Source: Devosia sp. A8/3-2
Lineage (GTDB): Bacteria > Pseudomonadota > Alphaproteobacteria > Rhizobiales > Devosiaceae
NCBI GenBank assembly: GCA_025452255.1
Contig: CP104974.1
Location: forward strand, 1,737,001-1,801,000
Direction: 5' to 3'
Length of the DNA stretch: 64,000 nucleotides
How positions within the stretch are numbered: position 1 is the stretch's first letter; each line of letters starts with the position of its first letter. Under the pieces are notes generated by a model. It saw only the letters and a list, made by a program, of their open reading frames with translations, was not told where the DNA came from and searched no databases. Of this stretch, positions 40,430 to 49,782 are shown piece after piece. The position numbers and the translations under genes were made by a program.

Positions 40430-40457
40430 GCTCAGCCTGAGTGAATGTCGATCGGTC

Positions 40458-41230
40458 CTAAGACGGAAAGCGATGTTCCAGCCATTCGACCGCGAAAGCG
40501 ACAATGGCTGGGGCATCGACCAGCACCGACGGGGCGTGACCGATCAGCCCGCGCCGGCCCCGGCCGGTAGCCGAGAAGTCCTCGACCACGTCCTTGAAAT
40601 AGTTATCGGCCGGGCCTTCGACCACCGGATCGGAAGTGTCGAACTCCTCAAAGTCGCGCCATATGGTCCGTCCACCGAGATCGGCGACTGATAGCGGCGC
40701 ACGCGCTTGCCGGGAATGTCGGCGAGATGCTCGGCATGGTGCAGCAGCGTCATGGCATCGAGCGGCGCGCCGATCAGCATGGTCTTGCCGCCCGCCTCGA
40801 CCAGCTTGCCCAAGGGCGATTGCGGGCCATAGCCATAATCGAGCGCGTGATCGGCGGTGAACCAGTCGGCCTTGCCACCCGGGGCGGCAAAGGAGGCGCC
40901 GGGGTTGGCGCTGCGGCGGGCGCCGGGCGTGGTGCGCAGCAATTCGGGAAATGCGCCATTGTCGCGCGTGGCGCGAGACCGTTCGGGATCGAACGGGGGC
41001 ACATCGACGCGCAAAGCCGGATCCGGCAGGTCGCGGTCATCATAGTTCCAGTCGCAATAGCCCGAGATTGTGCCGGCGGGCCCGACTGCGTCGGTGAGTG
41101 CTGCGATCAGGGCATCGGGCCCGCCGAGCATGGGGCCGACCGACCGCAGGCCGGCATGCACCAGAACCGCATCACCGGGCTCGATGCCAAATGCAGAGAT
41201 TTGGCCTGCCAATCTGGACCGCGTCCACAT
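40458..41230 (-). CDS. AAC(3)-family aminoglycoside N-acetyltransferase-like (one indel)
   Basis: About 258 aa of the AAC(3) antibiotic acetyltransferase family, using acetyl-CoA. Seen: VLVHAGLRSVGPMLGGPDALIAALTDAVGPAGT (family VHSSLRSIG-like motif), NGAFPELLRTTPGARRSANPGASFAA (catalytic-region RS-HP-like), GGKTMLIGAPLDAMTLLHHAEHLA. Near 40680 a lost C shifts the end, which then reads GRTIWRDFEEFDTSDPVVEG and stops at 40458. Chromosomal members often have unknown natural substrates, so resistance should not be assumed. It starts 7 bases after the HxlR stop. Confidence 0.85.
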
Positions 41231-41236
41231 GCCCGG

Positions 41237-41652
41237 TCAGTCGCGGGCGTAGGCGGCCTTGCGGGGTTCGGCCGGGGCGGTTGTAGTCTCGCGGGCATCG
41301 TAGATGGCGCGGGCTTCCATGATCGTGCCGTGATGCTCGGCCGACCAATCCCAGAGGCCGCTGATCGGCACTGGAGTGTCTTGCCTAGCTCGGTCAGGCT
41401 ATATTCCACGCGTGGCGGCACTTCGGGATAGATGGTGCGGGTGACCAGCCCGTCGCGCTCGAGATTGCGCAGGGTGAGGGTCAGCATGCGCTGGGAGACG
41501 CCATTGATCATGCGCTTGAGCTCATTGAAGCGCAGCGTGCCATTCTGGCCGAGAATGCCCACGACCATGACGCTCCACTTGTCGCCGATGCGGTTGAGCA
41601 CGTCGGACATGGCCGAGCAATTGGCGGATTTGGATGTGTCGGTGAGAGACAT
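41237..41652 (-). CDS. HxlR family regulator (one indel)
   Basis: About 138 aa winged helix. MSDVLNRIGDKWSVMVVGILGQNGTLRFNELKRMINGVSQRMLTLTLRNLERDGLVTRTIYPEVPPRVEYSLTELGKTL is the classical HxlR domain. A lost G near 41374 (CCAGGTG read as CCAGTG) shifts the C-terminus, which otherwise reads PISGLWDWSAEHHGTIMEARAIYDARE and ends at 41237. Start at 41652. Forms an operon with the AAC(3)-like gene. Confidence 0.87.
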
Positions 41653-41677
41653 GTGCGTACCTTAGGCTTGGATAACT

Positions 41678-41714
41678 TAGGCACAAATATAAACACGGTT
41701 ACTGCTTGTGCCTA
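41678..41714. promoter_or_regulatory. Inverted repeat upstream of hxlR-type gene
   Basis: TAGGCACAA (41678-41686) and TTGTGCCTA (41706-41714) are perfect inverted copies with a 19-base AT-rich spacer resembling a promoter. Candidate HxlR operator. Confidence 0.6.
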
Positions 41715-41929
41715 GGGGTAACCGTTCATGCTGGCCCGACCGGTGTCCCTGAGGCTTCGGAGCAGGGTGGTTTCTCGTGTCCGCGCCGCCACAAAGTTGA
41801 ACGCTTGTGCTGCCAGAGGGGGACAGGAGCGGTCAAAAGCCTGTCACCGGGGGCTTGGCCGCATTGAGATAAGGGGAGGGCGCTGGTAAGAGGAAGCGCC
41901 TTCCCGACAGATATCGGAGACTTTGTCAC

Positions 41930-43096
41930 TTGCCGTTTGCCCGCCGTCTCGGCCTTTTCGCCTTTGCCTGCCTTGTCAGCCTTGCTGCCGCCCTTGGGGC
42001 CGCGCGGGCCAATCCGATGCTGCTGGTCGATATGGACAATCTCGACGTGCTCTATGCGCAGGACGCCGGGCAACCGTGGCACCCGGCATCACTGACCAAG
42101 ATGATGACGGCCTATGTGGTGTTCGAGGAAATCGCCAAGGGAACGGTGACGCTCGACACCCCGGTGATCCTGTCGGCCAAGGCGCTGAAGCAGGCGCCGT
42201 CGCGCTCGGGCCTGCCGGTGGGCAGCGCCATGACGCTCAAGGACGCGCTTTATGTGATGATCGTCAAATCGGCCAACGACACAGCCATGGCGATTGCAGA
42301 GACGGTTGGCGGCAGCGAGGCCGGATTTGTCGCCAAGATGAACGACGTGGCGGCCCGGATGGGGCTGACCGCCAGCCATTTCACCAATCCCAATGGCCTG
42401 CATGATCCGGGGCAATATATGTCGGCGCGGGACTGGCCTTGCTGGCGCTCTATATCCGCCAGAGTTTTCCGCAATATCTGCCGATGTTCGGCACCGAAGC
42501 GGTGCAGGTGGGCAAGGCGCGGCTGGAATCGCAGAACGAGCTATTGACCAAATTCTCCGGCACGACGGGCATGAAGACCGGATTTGTCTGCGCGTCCGGC
42601 CTCAACATGGTGGCGACGGTTGAACGCAACGGGCGCCGGTTGCTGGCCATCGTGCTGGGCGGTTCGTCGGCGCGCGAGCGCAATGAGCGCGCGGCCGAAC
42701 TGGTGCTCAATGGCCTGTCCGGCAGCATGCAGTCAGAACGGCCAGACGGTGCTCAATCTGGCCAATAATCCCGGCGCGGCGCCGGTCGACATGCGCGCCA
42801 ATATCTGTGGCAAGGGTTCGCAGGATTATGCGAAGGCGCAGGAAGCGGCGTTTCCCATGGGGCTCAAGGGCCAGCCGAGCTATCTGACCGATACGGTGGT
42901 GCCCAATACCTATGTGGCGACCGATCTGGGGCGGATGGCCGTGGGTGTGGTGCTGCCGCGGCCGCGGCCGGCACATCTGCCGATTTTTACCGTGCCGACG
43001 ACCACCGAGGCAGCGCTCGATGGCGGGCTGCGACCGGGGGTGCCGGTAGCGGCGGGCGGGAATATTCCGGTTCAGCGGACGCGGCCGGTTTTTTGA
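41930..43096 (+). CDS. D-alanyl-D-alanine carboxypeptidase, S11 family (two indels)
   Basis: About 389 aa penicillin-binding protein 5-like enzyme that trims peptidoglycan stem peptides in the periplasm. Signal peptide FAFACLVSLAAALGAARA. Catalytic motifs: HPASLTKMMTAY (SxxK), VKSANDTAMAIAE (SxN), GTTGMKTGFVCASG (KTG). Shifts: lost C near 42434 (ACCTGGCC read as ACTGGCC) and gained A near 42734 (TCGAAC read as TCAGAAC). After the catalytic domain a Sel-like tail with PNTYVATDLGRMAVGVVLPRPRP continues. TTG start at 41930 is uncertain. Confidence 0.88.
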
Positions 43097-43327
43097 TCAG
43101 CCTTTGAGGATAGAAAACCGCAGCACCTCGCCCTCGGTGGTGAGGGTGCAAGCGTGCCCGTTCTGGCGGCAATAAAGCGGGATGTCCACCTTGGCCATCG
43201 GGTCGGTGGCGAGCACGGTCAGCGCCGCGCCGGAGAGCAGGCTATCGAGCCGTTTCTCCATGCGCAGCACTGGAAGGGGGCATTTGAGACCCCGTGCGTC
43301 GATAAGCTCTGGCTCAGTCGCCAACAA
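43097..43327 (-). CDS. TusA family sulfurtransferase
   Basis: 76 aa sulfur-carrier protein. The active-site signature LIDARGLKCPLPVLRMEK at residues 8-25 carries the conserved Cys in the CPxP motif. The rest, ALTVLATDPMAKVDIPLYCRQNGHACTL, fits the SirA/TusA fold. It may serve tRNA 2-thiolation or other sulfur transfer. Its start overlaps the CAP lipoprotein gene by 14 bases; it abuts the D,D-carboxypeptidase stop on the other strand. Reading frame intact. Confidence 0.88.
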   Translation of the reverse strand: MLATEPELIDARGLKCPLPVLRMEKRLDSLLSGAALTVLATDPMAKVDIPLYCRQNGHACTLTTEGEVLRFSILKG

Positions 43328-43808
43328 CCGAGACCCAATAGACGCCGTAGCTAGAGGCGGGATTGAACGCCATGGCGACGCCGGCCTTGCCGCCGGCAGA
43401 GGTCAGGCCCGCTGCGTCGGCCGGATTGTTGCGCCAACCCGAGAAGGTTTCGGCAAAGGTGGCGTAACCGGCGCTGAGCTTCATGACGCGCAGGCCCTGT
43501 GGGGTCTTGGGCGGGGTGCCAGTCTGGGCATATTGATTGGCGAGAGCACGGGCGGTGCCGTCAAGGCCGGTATCGGGCGTCAACGGTGCAATGCCATTGG
43601 TGGCGCGATAGGCGTTGACGATGCTGAGGGCCCGGGCGCGGTCGAGGCTGGCGCCCGGCTGGTCCATGCGGGCGCTGAGGCCGGGGTGCAGTGCGGCGCT
43701 GGAGCCGCCACCACCGCCGCCACCCATGCTGCATCCGGCAAGCGCGGCGGCTGTCAGCAGGGCGAAGGCGGCAGCTGCCACGGGTCGGGTAAGGCGCAAA
43801 ACGGGCAT
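43314..43808 (-). CDS. CAP-domain lipoprotein
   Basis: 164 aa. Lipoprotein signal with lipobox LAGC near residue 26, then a Gly-rich linker. The CAP/SCP fold is seen in SIVNAYRATNGIAPLTPDTGLDGTARALANQYAQTG and late FAETFSGWRNNPADAAGLTSAGGKAGVAMAFNPASSYGVYWVSVVG (the family GxAxAxN...YWVQxFG-like end). Exported, membrane-anchored; function unknown. The expected first His of the CAP site (usually S..HS..M) is not obvious. Reading frame intact. Confidence 0.82.
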   Translation of the reverse strand: MPVLRLTRPVAAAAFALLTAAALAGCSMGGGGGGGSSAALHPGLSARMDQPGASLDRARALSIVNAYRATNGIAPLTPDTGLDGTARALANQYAQTGTPPKTPQGLRVMKLSAGYATFAETFSGWRNNPADAAGLTSAGGKAGVAMAFNPASSYGVYWVSVVGD

Positions 43809-43999
43809 TGGGTTTCCTTTGTTCGGCAGGGCGATTGCGGCGGATTAAACGGTCGCAGATGGCCAAATGATGGTCCTGTCTGGCACTATTGCACTGCCAT
43901 TGCCTTAACGCGGGGTGAATCAGGACAAACGACGCCCTTGCGGCAAAGCTGGTTTGGCCGCAAAACCAGCAGCCTGACCGACGCATAAGGGAGACGGCG

Positions 44000-45373
44000 G
44001 TGAACCTGCGATATCAGATCCCGGCGCTGGCGATCATTCCGCTCATCGTGGCGATTTCTGCGATTACGGTTTTGATCACCCGGCAGTCCACGCGGCTGGC
44101 CCAGACCAGTATCGATACGTTCGAAAGCAATCTGCTGGAAGCAAAGCAGACCGAATTGCTGAATCTCACCAATCTGGCGATTTCAGCGATCGACGATATC
44201 TACCAGGCGGCAGGGCCGGATGACGAGGCCGCCAAGGAGCAGGTGCGCGCCATTCTCACCGCGCTCGATTATGGGCAGGACGGCTATTTCTTCGTCTATG
44301 ATTATGACGGCAACAATGTCGTGCATCCGCGCCAGACCTATCGTCCGGGCCAGAACTGGCTCGATCTGGTGGACCCCGACGGCGACCACGTCATCGCCAA
44401 CCTGATCCAGCGGGCCAAGGAGGGTGGGGGGCTGCACCAGTATAAATGGGAAAAGCCTTCGGCCGGGGTGATGGCGGACAAGCTGTCATTCGCGGTGGGG
44501 CTGGATAAATGGCGCTGGATGCTGGGGACGGGGGTGTATCTGGACGATGTCTTCGCCCAGACCGCCGCGGCCAAGGCCGAATTGCAGGGCCAGTATCGGG
44601 CAGACATTTTTCATCGTCGCATTGATTGCCGTGCCGGCGGTGCTGATCGTTTTTGCCACCTGCATGCTGCTCAATGCGCGCGAGCGGCGCATGGCGGATA
44701 GCAAGCTCAAGCAATTGACGCAGCGCATCGTGGATACGCAGGAAGAGGAGCGCTCGCGGCTGGCGCAGGAGCTGCATGACGGGATTTCGCAGAACCTGAT
44801 CGGGGTGCGCTATGCGATCGACTGGCGCGGCGCAAGGCCAGCAATGACAGTGCCGATGCCATCGGCGCCATCGAGCGGGGTGCCGAGGCGCTGAACGGGG
44901 CCATCAAGGAAGTGCGGCGTCTGTCGCATGATCTGCGGCCGCGCGTGCTGGACGATCTGGGGCTGAGTTCGGCGCTCGAAGCGCTGTGCCACAATTTTTC
45001 CGAGCGGACGGGGATTGCGACGCACCTTGAATATGCCGCCTTCAAGGCGCGGCCCAAGGCCGAGGCCAGCACGGCGCTGTATCGGGTGGCCCGGGAGGCG
45101 CTCAACAATGTCGAGCGGCATGCCGGCGCCAGCAGCGTTTCGATCACCCTGCTCAGTCCCAAGGGACGGGTGCAGATGATCATCGAGGATGACGGCAAGG
45201 GCTTTGCCGGACAGAGCGGGATGGGCGGGCTGGGGCTGCGCAACATGCAGGAGCGGATGGCCCATTTCGGCGGGCTGCTGCTGATCCAGACGTCACCCGC
45301 CGGCACGAGGCTGCAGGCCAGCCTGCCCAAGACGGCGAGCTTGCCGCCAGCGCCGCTGAGCGAGGTGGCATGA
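44000..45373 (+). CDS. Cache-domain sensor histidine kinase, NarX/DegS-type (two indels)
   Basis: About 458 aa. N-terminal helix LAIIPLIVAISAITVLIT, extracytoplasmic single Cache domain (YGQDGYFFVYDYDGNNVVHP...GLDKWRWMLGTGVYLDDV, about residues 95-185), second helix FFIVALIAVPAVLIVFATCML, then HisKA_3 with RLAQELHDGISQNLIGVRYAID and HATPase with EALNNVERHAGAS and GMGGLGLRNMQERM. Shifts: gained G near 44597, lost C near 44831 (ACCTGGCG read as ACTGGCG). GTG start after AGGGAGACGG. It likely senses the solute carried by the TRAP system downstream. Confidence 0.9.
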
Positions 45374-46002
45374 GCGAAAAACCGATCACGGTGCTGCTGG
45401 TCGATAACCATCCGCTGGTGCTGGATGGGCTCAAGGCGATCCCGGAAACCTTCGAGCATATCGATGTGGTGGGTGTGGCCGGGTTGGCGCTGGCGGGGCT
45501 GGAAATCGCCCGGGCGACGCGGCCGCAGGTGGCGCTGATGGATATCAACATGCCCCATGTCAATGGCATCGAGGCGCTGGAATTGTTCCACGAGCAGGTG
45601 CCGGAAACGCGGGTGCTGATGCTCTCCATGCATGATAGCCGGGAATATATCTCGACCTCGGTGATGCACGGCGCCTCGGGCTATGTGCTCAAGGATGTGT
45701 CGACCGAGGAGATCGTTGAAGCCATCGAGACGGTGGCGGCTGGCGGCACCTATTTCTCGGCGGGGGTTTCCGATGTGCTGCTGGAGCGCCGGGTCAATGC
45801 GGAGGCATCCCAGCCACTGACGGCGCGGGAATATTCGGTGCTGTTGCTGATCGCAGCGGGGCAAAGCAACAAGCAGGTGGCCGAGGCGCTGTCGATCTCG
45901 GCGGCAACCGTGGAAACCCACCGCAAGAAGATCAAGAAAAAGCTTGGTGTCAGTTCCACGGCGGGACTGACGCGTTATGCCATCGAGAACGGGCTAGTCT
46001 GA
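45370..46002 (+). CDS. NarL/FixJ-family response regulator
   Basis: 210 aa. Receiver: TVLLVDNHPLVLDGLKAI, phospho-acceptor Asp in PQVALMDINMPHVNGIEAL, Lys in GYVLKDVSTEEIVEAIE. LuxR-type HTH: QPLTAREYSVLLLIAAGQSNKQVAEALSISAATVETHRKKIKKKLGVSSTAGLTRYAI. Its ATG overlaps the kinase TGA, so the two are one unit. The TRAP transporter genes begin 148 bases downstream on the same strand and are the probable target. Reading frame intact. Confidence 0.93.
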   Translation: MSEKPITVLLVDNHPLVLDGLKAIPETFEHIDVVGVAGLALAGLEIARATRPQVALMDINMPHVNGIEALELFHEQVPETRVLMLSMHDSREYISTSVMHGASGYVLKDVSTEEIVEAIETVAAGGTYFSAGVSDVLLERRVNAEASQPLTAREYSVLLLIAAGQSNKQVAEALSISAATVETHRKKIKKKLGVSSTAGLTRYAIENGLV

Positions 46003-46149
46003 TAAACGCCGGCTCTGGGGCGCTATACCCAATAGTGGGTAGATCGCTGCATTTGGGCCATTTGGCTATATTGTTCGTGCCCGCCGTGCACACTAGCAGT
46101 AGGCTGAAATTGCCGTCCGCCAACGTGCGGAATCCTCGGGAGGAAATCC

Positions 46150-46698
46150 ATGGCTGGTCTGTTGGCGTTGTCGCGCGTGATCGACGCGCTCAATACCGTT
46201 ATCGGCAAGGCGGTGTCCCGGCTATTGCTGGCCGCGGTGCTGATCAGCGCGATCAATGCGACGACGCGCAAGCTGTTCAATCTCAGCTCAAATGCCCGGC
46301 TGGAGGCGCAGTGGTATCTGTTCTCCGCCGTGTTCCTGATCGTGGCGGGCTATACGCTGCTCAATAGCGAACACGTCAAGGTCGACCTGATCTATGGGCA
46401 ATTGCCGCGCAAGGCACAGCTATGGATCGAGATTCTGGGGACGATCTTCTTCCTGTTCCCGTTCTGCCTGATCACCATTTACCTGTCCCGGCCCATCGTG
46501 GCGGCCAAGTTCGCCAGCGGCGAGGTGTCCAATAATACCGGCGGGCTCGCGCTGTGGCCTGTCTGGGCCATGGTTCCTGCCGGCTTCGGGTTGCTGTTCC
46601 TGCAAGGCGTGTCCGAGCTGATCAAGCGCATCGCCATCCTGCGCGGGCAGATCCCCGACCCGGTATCGCTTGCCGATGCCGAAGCTGCAGCACTCTAG
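46150..46698 (+). CDS. TRAP transporter small permease (DctQ)
   Basis: 182 aa with four helices (LLLAAVLISAINATTRKLF, WYLFSAVFLIVAGYTLLN, LWIEILGTIFFLFPFCLITIYLS, LWPVWAMVPAGFGLLFLQGVSELI). The EAQWYLFSAVFLIVAGYTLLNSEHVKVDL pattern is the DctQ signature. It pairs with the large permease and periplasmic protein to import a carboxylate-type solute using the sodium gradient. GGAGGAAATCC precedes the start. Reading frame intact. Confidence 0.9.
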   Translation: MAGLLALSRVIDALNTVIGKAVSRLLLAAVLISAINATTRKLFNLSSNARLEAQWYLFSAVFLIVAGYTLLNSEHVKVDLIYGQLPRKAQLWIEILGTIFFLFPFCLITIYLSRPIVAAKFASGEVSNNTGGLALWPVWAMVPAGFGLLFLQGVSELIKRIAILRGQIPDPVSLADAEAAAL

Positions 46699-46713
46699 GC
46701 CGGGATAATCATC

Positions 46714-48352
46714 ATGTTTGCCTTCTTCGTGGAAAATCTCGCGCCCATCATGTTCCTGTCGCTGATCGTCGTGCTGTTGCTCGGCTATCCAGTGGCGTTC
46801 GCGCTGGCCTTTGTCGGCTTTGCCTTCGGTTTTGTCGGCATCGAAATGGGGTTGTTGCCGATCAATCTGTTCGGCGCCATCCCCGACCGCATTTTCGGGC
46901 AGATGTCCAACGAGACATTGCTGGCCATTCCGTTCTTTACCTTCATGGGGTTGATTCTGGAGCGAAGCGGCATGGCCGAAGACCTGCTCTGATACGATCG
47001 GGCAATTGTTCAGGCCGGTGCGCGGCGGCTCGGCTTTCGCGGTGATCTTTGTGGGCGCGATCTCGGCGGCAACCACGGGCGTCGTGGCGGCTTCGGTGAT
47101 TTCGATGGGCCTGATCTCGCTGCCGATCATGATGCGCTATGGCTATGACCGCAAAGTCGCAGCCGGCACGATCGCGGCTTCGGGCACGCTGGCGCAGATC
47201 ATTCCGCCCAGCCCGGTGCTGATCATCCTTGCCGATCAGCTCGGCCGCTCGGTGGGCGACATGTATAAGGGCGCGCTGGTGCCCGGCCTGCTGCTGGTGG
47301 CGGCTTACGCCGCCTATATCATCGTCATGTCGATGATCTATCCCAAGAGCGTGCCGGCGCTGCCGCCCGAGGCGCACAGCTGCGCGGCTGGAAGCTGCTG
47401 GCCCGGGTGATCACCTCGCTGGTGCCGCCACTGGTGCTGATTTTCCTCGTGCTCGGCACCATCTTTATCGGCTTTGCCACGCCCACCGAAGGCGGCGCCA
47501 TGGGCGCGGTGGGGGCGCTGGTGCTGGCCGCGCTCAATCGCCGGCTCAACCTGCCCATGGTCAAGTCAGCGCTCTATTCGACAGCCAAGCTGTCATCGTT
47601 CGTGATCTTCATCCTGCTCGGCGCACGGGTGTTCTCGCTGACCTTTTATGGCGTCAACGGGCACGTCTGGGTCGAGCATTTGATGACCTCGATCCCCGGT
47701 GGTGTGATCGGCTTTCTGATCATCGCCAACCTCCCGGTCTTTTTCCTCGCCTTCTTCCTCGATTATTTCTGAGCTGGCCTTCATCATCATCCCGCTGCTG
47801 GCGCCGGTGGCCGAGGCGCTGGGGATCGACCTGATCTGGTTCGGCGTGATGCTGGCGATCAATATGCAGACCTCGTTCATGCATCCGCCGTTCGGCTTCT
47901 CACTGTTTTACCTGCGATCAGTGGCGCCATCGCGCGCCTATAAGGACAGGGTGACCGGGGCGACGATCCCGCCGGTGACGTCGGGACAGATCTATATGGG
48001 GGCTTTACCATTCCCGGGTATCCAGCTGGTCATGGTGCTGCTGGTGATGTTCTTCCCGCAACTGGTGACGCATTACAAATCCACGGCCGCCGCGGTGGAC
48101 CCGGCCAGCATAAGGCTCAATGTGCCGATGCCCGGCGCCGGCGGAGAAAACCCCTTCGGCACGCCGGCGGCGCCCTTCGGTGGCCCGACCGCGCCCAGCT
48201 TCGGGGCTCCAGCCCCCAGTTTTGGGGCGCCGGCCACTCCGGCTGCCCCCGCCGCCCCCGCTGTCCCCAGCTTTGGCGCGCCCGCGTCAGACGCGGCTCC
48301 GGCCGCACCCAGTTTTGGTGCCGATCCTGCTCCGGCGGCTCCGGCACCCTGA
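46714..48352 (+). CDS. TRAP transporter large permease (DctM) with unusual Pro/Ala/Gly tail (three indels)
   Basis: About 545 aa, longer than usual (about 430-470). The membrane part is typical: MFAFFVENLAPIMFLSLIVVLLLGYPVAFALA, NETLLAIPFFTFMGLILERSGMAEDLL, TGVVAASVISMGLISLPIMMRYGYD, IIPPSPVLIILADQLG. Shifts: gained T near 46991 (CTCGAT read CTCTGAT), one indel near 47378, gained T near 47771 (TTCGAG read TTCTGAG). After about residue 470 comes a low-complexity tail built of PSFGAPA-type repeats to the stop. Codon use in the tail matches the window. Confidence 0.9.
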
Positions 48353-48382
48353 TCGCCTGAAAACACCTGAGGAGGACTGAAC

Positions 48383-49501
48383 GTGACCACTGATCTGAAA
48401 CGACGTAATTTTCTGGGCAAGGGCGCTGCTGCCGGCGTCGCCGCTGCTGCCAGCACCGTGCTCGCCACCCCGGCGATCGCCCGGGAGCTGCCGACGCTGC
48501 GCTGGCGCCTGACCTCGGGCTTCCCGAACAATCTCGACACGATTTATGGCGGCGCCGTGGTCATGGCCGAGGCCCTCTCCAAGATCACCGATGGCAAGTT
48601 CCAGATCCAGGTGTTCCGGGCGGGCGAACTGGTGCCCGGTCCGCAGGCCATCGATGCGGTGCAGGCCAATACGGTCGAAATCGCTCATACCTGCGGCTAT
48701 TACTTCACCGGCAAGAACCCAACCTTCGCCATTGGCTCGACCATTCCGTTCGGGCTGAATGCCTGCCAGCAGAATGCCCGGCTCTACCATGGCGGCGGCA
48801 ACGAGCTCTACAACACCTTCCTTGAGGAATATGGCGTTGTTGGCATTCCGGGCGGCGCGACCGGGGCGCAGATGGGCGGCTGGTTCCGCAAGGAAATCAA
48901 TAGCTCGGCTGATCTCTCCGGCATCAAGATGCGTATCGTGGGCGTCGCCGGTGAAGTCATGTCGCGCCCGGGCGTGGTGCCCCAGCAGCTGCCGGGCGGC
49001 GATATCTATCCGGCGCTGGAACGCGGCACGATCGACGCGGCCGAATGGGTCGGACCCTATGATGACGAACGCCCGGGCTTCTACCAGATCGCGCCCTATT
49101 ACTACTATCCGGCCTATTGGGAAGGCGGGCTGACCATCCACTTCTATATCAACAAGGCGCAATACGAAGCGCTGCCCGAGACCTATAAGGTTGCGCTGGA
49201 CACCGCCTGCAAGGCGGCCAATATCAACATGCAGGCGCTGTACGACGTCAAGAACACTGCGGCAATCCGCTCGCTGGTGGGCAAGGGCGTGCAATTGCGT
49301 CCGCTGCCGCATGATGTGCTCGACGCCGCCTACAAGGCGACATTCGAGCTATACGAAGAATATAGCGCCAACAACCCGCAATGGGCGGCGATCTACCTGA
49401 GCTGGAAGAAGTTCCACGACGAGAGCTTCGAATGGTTCCACGTCGCCGAATATACCTATGACAGCTACATGTACTCGGCCCGAGCCGCTGCCGGGCAATA
49501 A
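48383..49501 (+). CDS. TRAP transporter substrate-binding protein (DctP)
   Basis: 372 aa periplasmic solute receptor. Twin-arginine signal RRNFLGKGAAAGVAAAASTVLATPAIA. Seen: LRWRLTSGFPNNLDTIYGGAVVMAEALSKITDGKFQIQVF, GPQAIDAVQANTVEIAHTCGYYFTGKNPTFAIG, and the family helix region IVGVAGEVMSRPGVVPQQLPGGDIYPALERGTIDAAEWVGPYDD with the ligand-site Arg and W-P residues. It resembles the 2-oxoacid/mannitol-chloroaromatic TRAP receptor group, so a keto- or hydroxyacid is likely. GTG start after GGAGGA. Reading frame intact. Confidence 0.93.
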   Translation: MTTDLKRRNFLGKGAAAGVAAAASTVLATPAIARELPTLRWRLTSGFPNNLDTIYGGAVVMAEALSKITDGKFQIQVFRAGELVPGPQAIDAVQANTVEIAHTCGYYFTGKNPTFAIGSTIPFGLNACQQNARLYHGGGNELYNTFLEEYGVVGIPGGATGAQMGGWFRKEINSSADLSGIKMRIVGVAGEVMSRPGVVPQQLPGGDIYPALERGTIDAAEWVGPYDDERPGFYQIAPYYYYPAYWEGGLTIHFYINKAQYEALPETYKVALDTACKAANINMQALYDVKNTAAIRSLVGKGVQLRPLPHDVLDAAYKATFELYEEYSANNPQWAAIYLSWKKFHDESFEWFHVAEYTYDSYMYSARAAAGQ

Positions 49502-49510
49502 TTGCAGGTG

Positions 49511-49540
49511 GCGCGGCGGGCTAGCTCCGCCGCGCTCTTT
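49511..49540 (+). terminator. Terminator of the TRAP operon
   Basis: GCGCGGCGG and CCGCCGCGC arms around GCTAGCT followed by TCTTTCT, 9 bases after the dctP stop. Confidence 0.8.
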
Positions 49541-49782
49541 CTAGAGTTCGCCAGTATGACCTGTAACGCGTACTGACCAAGTCCGGCCTAGCTGATGAGA
49601 CCGCCCTTAAGTGCGGCTCAGTCCTTCCTCTGAAATCCCGATATTGATGGCTAATGCAGCGAGGGGCGCTCGTCCACTAGCATGGCCTTGTTCGCCGCTT
49701 TCATCTTCCATACTAGTCTTGACCTATCTCGAGAATTTGATATATCAGATTTCAATTTCACGTATGGAGGGAGGAGCCTCGA

